64,000 bases of DNA from the NCBI GenBank assembly GCA_944474755.1, contig OX104112.1:61039640-61103639 (forward strand), read 5' to 3'. Of this stretch, positions 63,418 to 64,000 are shown piece by piece. Below the pieces are notes generated by a model, which saw only the letters and a list, made by a program, of their open reading frames with translations, ran no database searches and was not told the origin of the DNA. The stretch comes from Limnoperna fortunei (Eukaryota; Mollusca; Bivalvia; Mytilida; Modiolidae). Position 1 is the first letter of the stretch. The number at the start of each line of letters is the position of its first letter. The position numbers and the translations under genes are program-made.

Positions 63418-64000
63418 GTAGGTATGCTTACTTAGATGGTTGTTTGCAATCTAGTTTGTCCTCAACTGTAAACATATGTTCATATTGTTCTGATAACATT
63501 AGAAAACACAGATACACATATGAGCAACATGCACCCCACTTTAACCTGGAAATAAATTCAGGTGCTTCAGAATTGTACCAGTATTTGCTTTACCATATTA
63601 CTCCAGGTAATAAATAAGATATACATAGTTTATTTAGTTTATGTAATTGTATTTGCTAGTTTAATTAGGTCTGTTTTAACACTTTCAAGTCTCATAGTAA
63701 TTTAATATATAACTTTTTCTTGGAAACATATTTACTCATCAGGACAAAAAGTCATATTAATTTACTCTTGGCCGTCTTTCAGTCCATTTTACCAGATTGG
63801 GGTGCATGTCTTGTCTGACTATTTTCTCTTACAGTTTTAGGCTACAGCATTTATATTTTGTAGGAGCGGTTTGTTCACATAATGGAGGCCTGCAGGGCCA
63901 AAGGTTTTTGATTTTTGTAAAATTATCTTAAGACTAGAGATAGTTGAAGTTGGCGGGGCTTCGTTTGTGTCTTACTTTCTTAAAAAAGAAGTTTGCCACT
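63418..64000 (+). other. Intron 29 (incomplete)
   Basis: Non-coding sequence after the last exon in the window; the AAA1 Walker A exon is not reached. Confidence 0.7.

Noticed and set aside
62150..62965. Long plus-strand open frames with repeating Cys/His/Tyr residues
   Set aside because: They are translations of a 36-37-bp minisatellite in several frames; no start context or domain.
1..64000. Bacterial or viral origin
   Set aside because: Twenty-nine spliced exons of an axonemal dynein, SINEs and eukaryotic transposons exclude it.

Overview
The window is a piece of an animal nuclear genome. It is AT-rich, with short exons, long introns, and canonical GT..AG splice sites. The repeat content (tRNA-derived SINEs ending in CAAACAAACAAA, 'taccccgccac' dispersed repeats, Ngaro-like retrotransposons, a Penelope-like remnant) best fits a mollusc, probably a bivalve. 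That assignment is inference; the sequence does not name the species.

One host gene runs left to right through the whole window: an axonemal dynein heavy chain of the DNAH5/DNAH8 (outer-arm) type. I place 29 exons from 1179 to 63417. Together they give 4352 coding nt, 1450 codons plus 2 nt, and the reading frame closes at every junction. They encode the distal tail, stalkward tail and linker up to the first strand of AAA1. The start codon, earliest tail exons, motor ring, stalk and C-terminus lie outside the window.

Layout. 1-24.4 kb: exons 1-17, with SINEs, dispersed mollusc-type repeats, a possible 3.6-kb DNA transposon (17.2-20.9 kb) and a 54-bp minisatellite (22.3-23.6 kb). 24.4-45.1 kb: one 20.8-kb intron filled with mobile DNA. 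It holds a 154-bp hairpin, a decayed Ngaro-like retrotransposon (25.4-31.1 kb, minus), MITEs, and a decayed IS630/Tc1-like DNA transposon with long terminal inverted repeats (about 32.6-43.3 kb). An apparently intact, recently inserted Ngaro-like element (33,954-40,082, minus; gag-like, RT/RNase H and tyrosine recombinase ORFs, split direct repeats) is nested inside it. 45.1-63.4 kb: exons 18-29, with a Penelope-like fragment, several minisatellites against exon edges, a hAT-type MITE with 8-bp target duplication, and a 3.56-kb element (54,091-57,654) carrying an unrecognised minus-strand gene.

Points most worth attention: (1) two minisatellites look like amplified copies of the adjacent dynein 3' splice sites, one including the start of the exon; (2) the Ngaro insertion can be undone on paper to recover an uninterrupted reading frame of the host transposon's accessory gene; (3) the host transposon pairs a DDE transposase remnant with a divergent accessory ORF bearing a zinc-knuckle-like motif and a SAM-like segment; (4) an inverted-repeat-bounded segment with an unknown two-exon coiled-coil gene has split another minisatellite.
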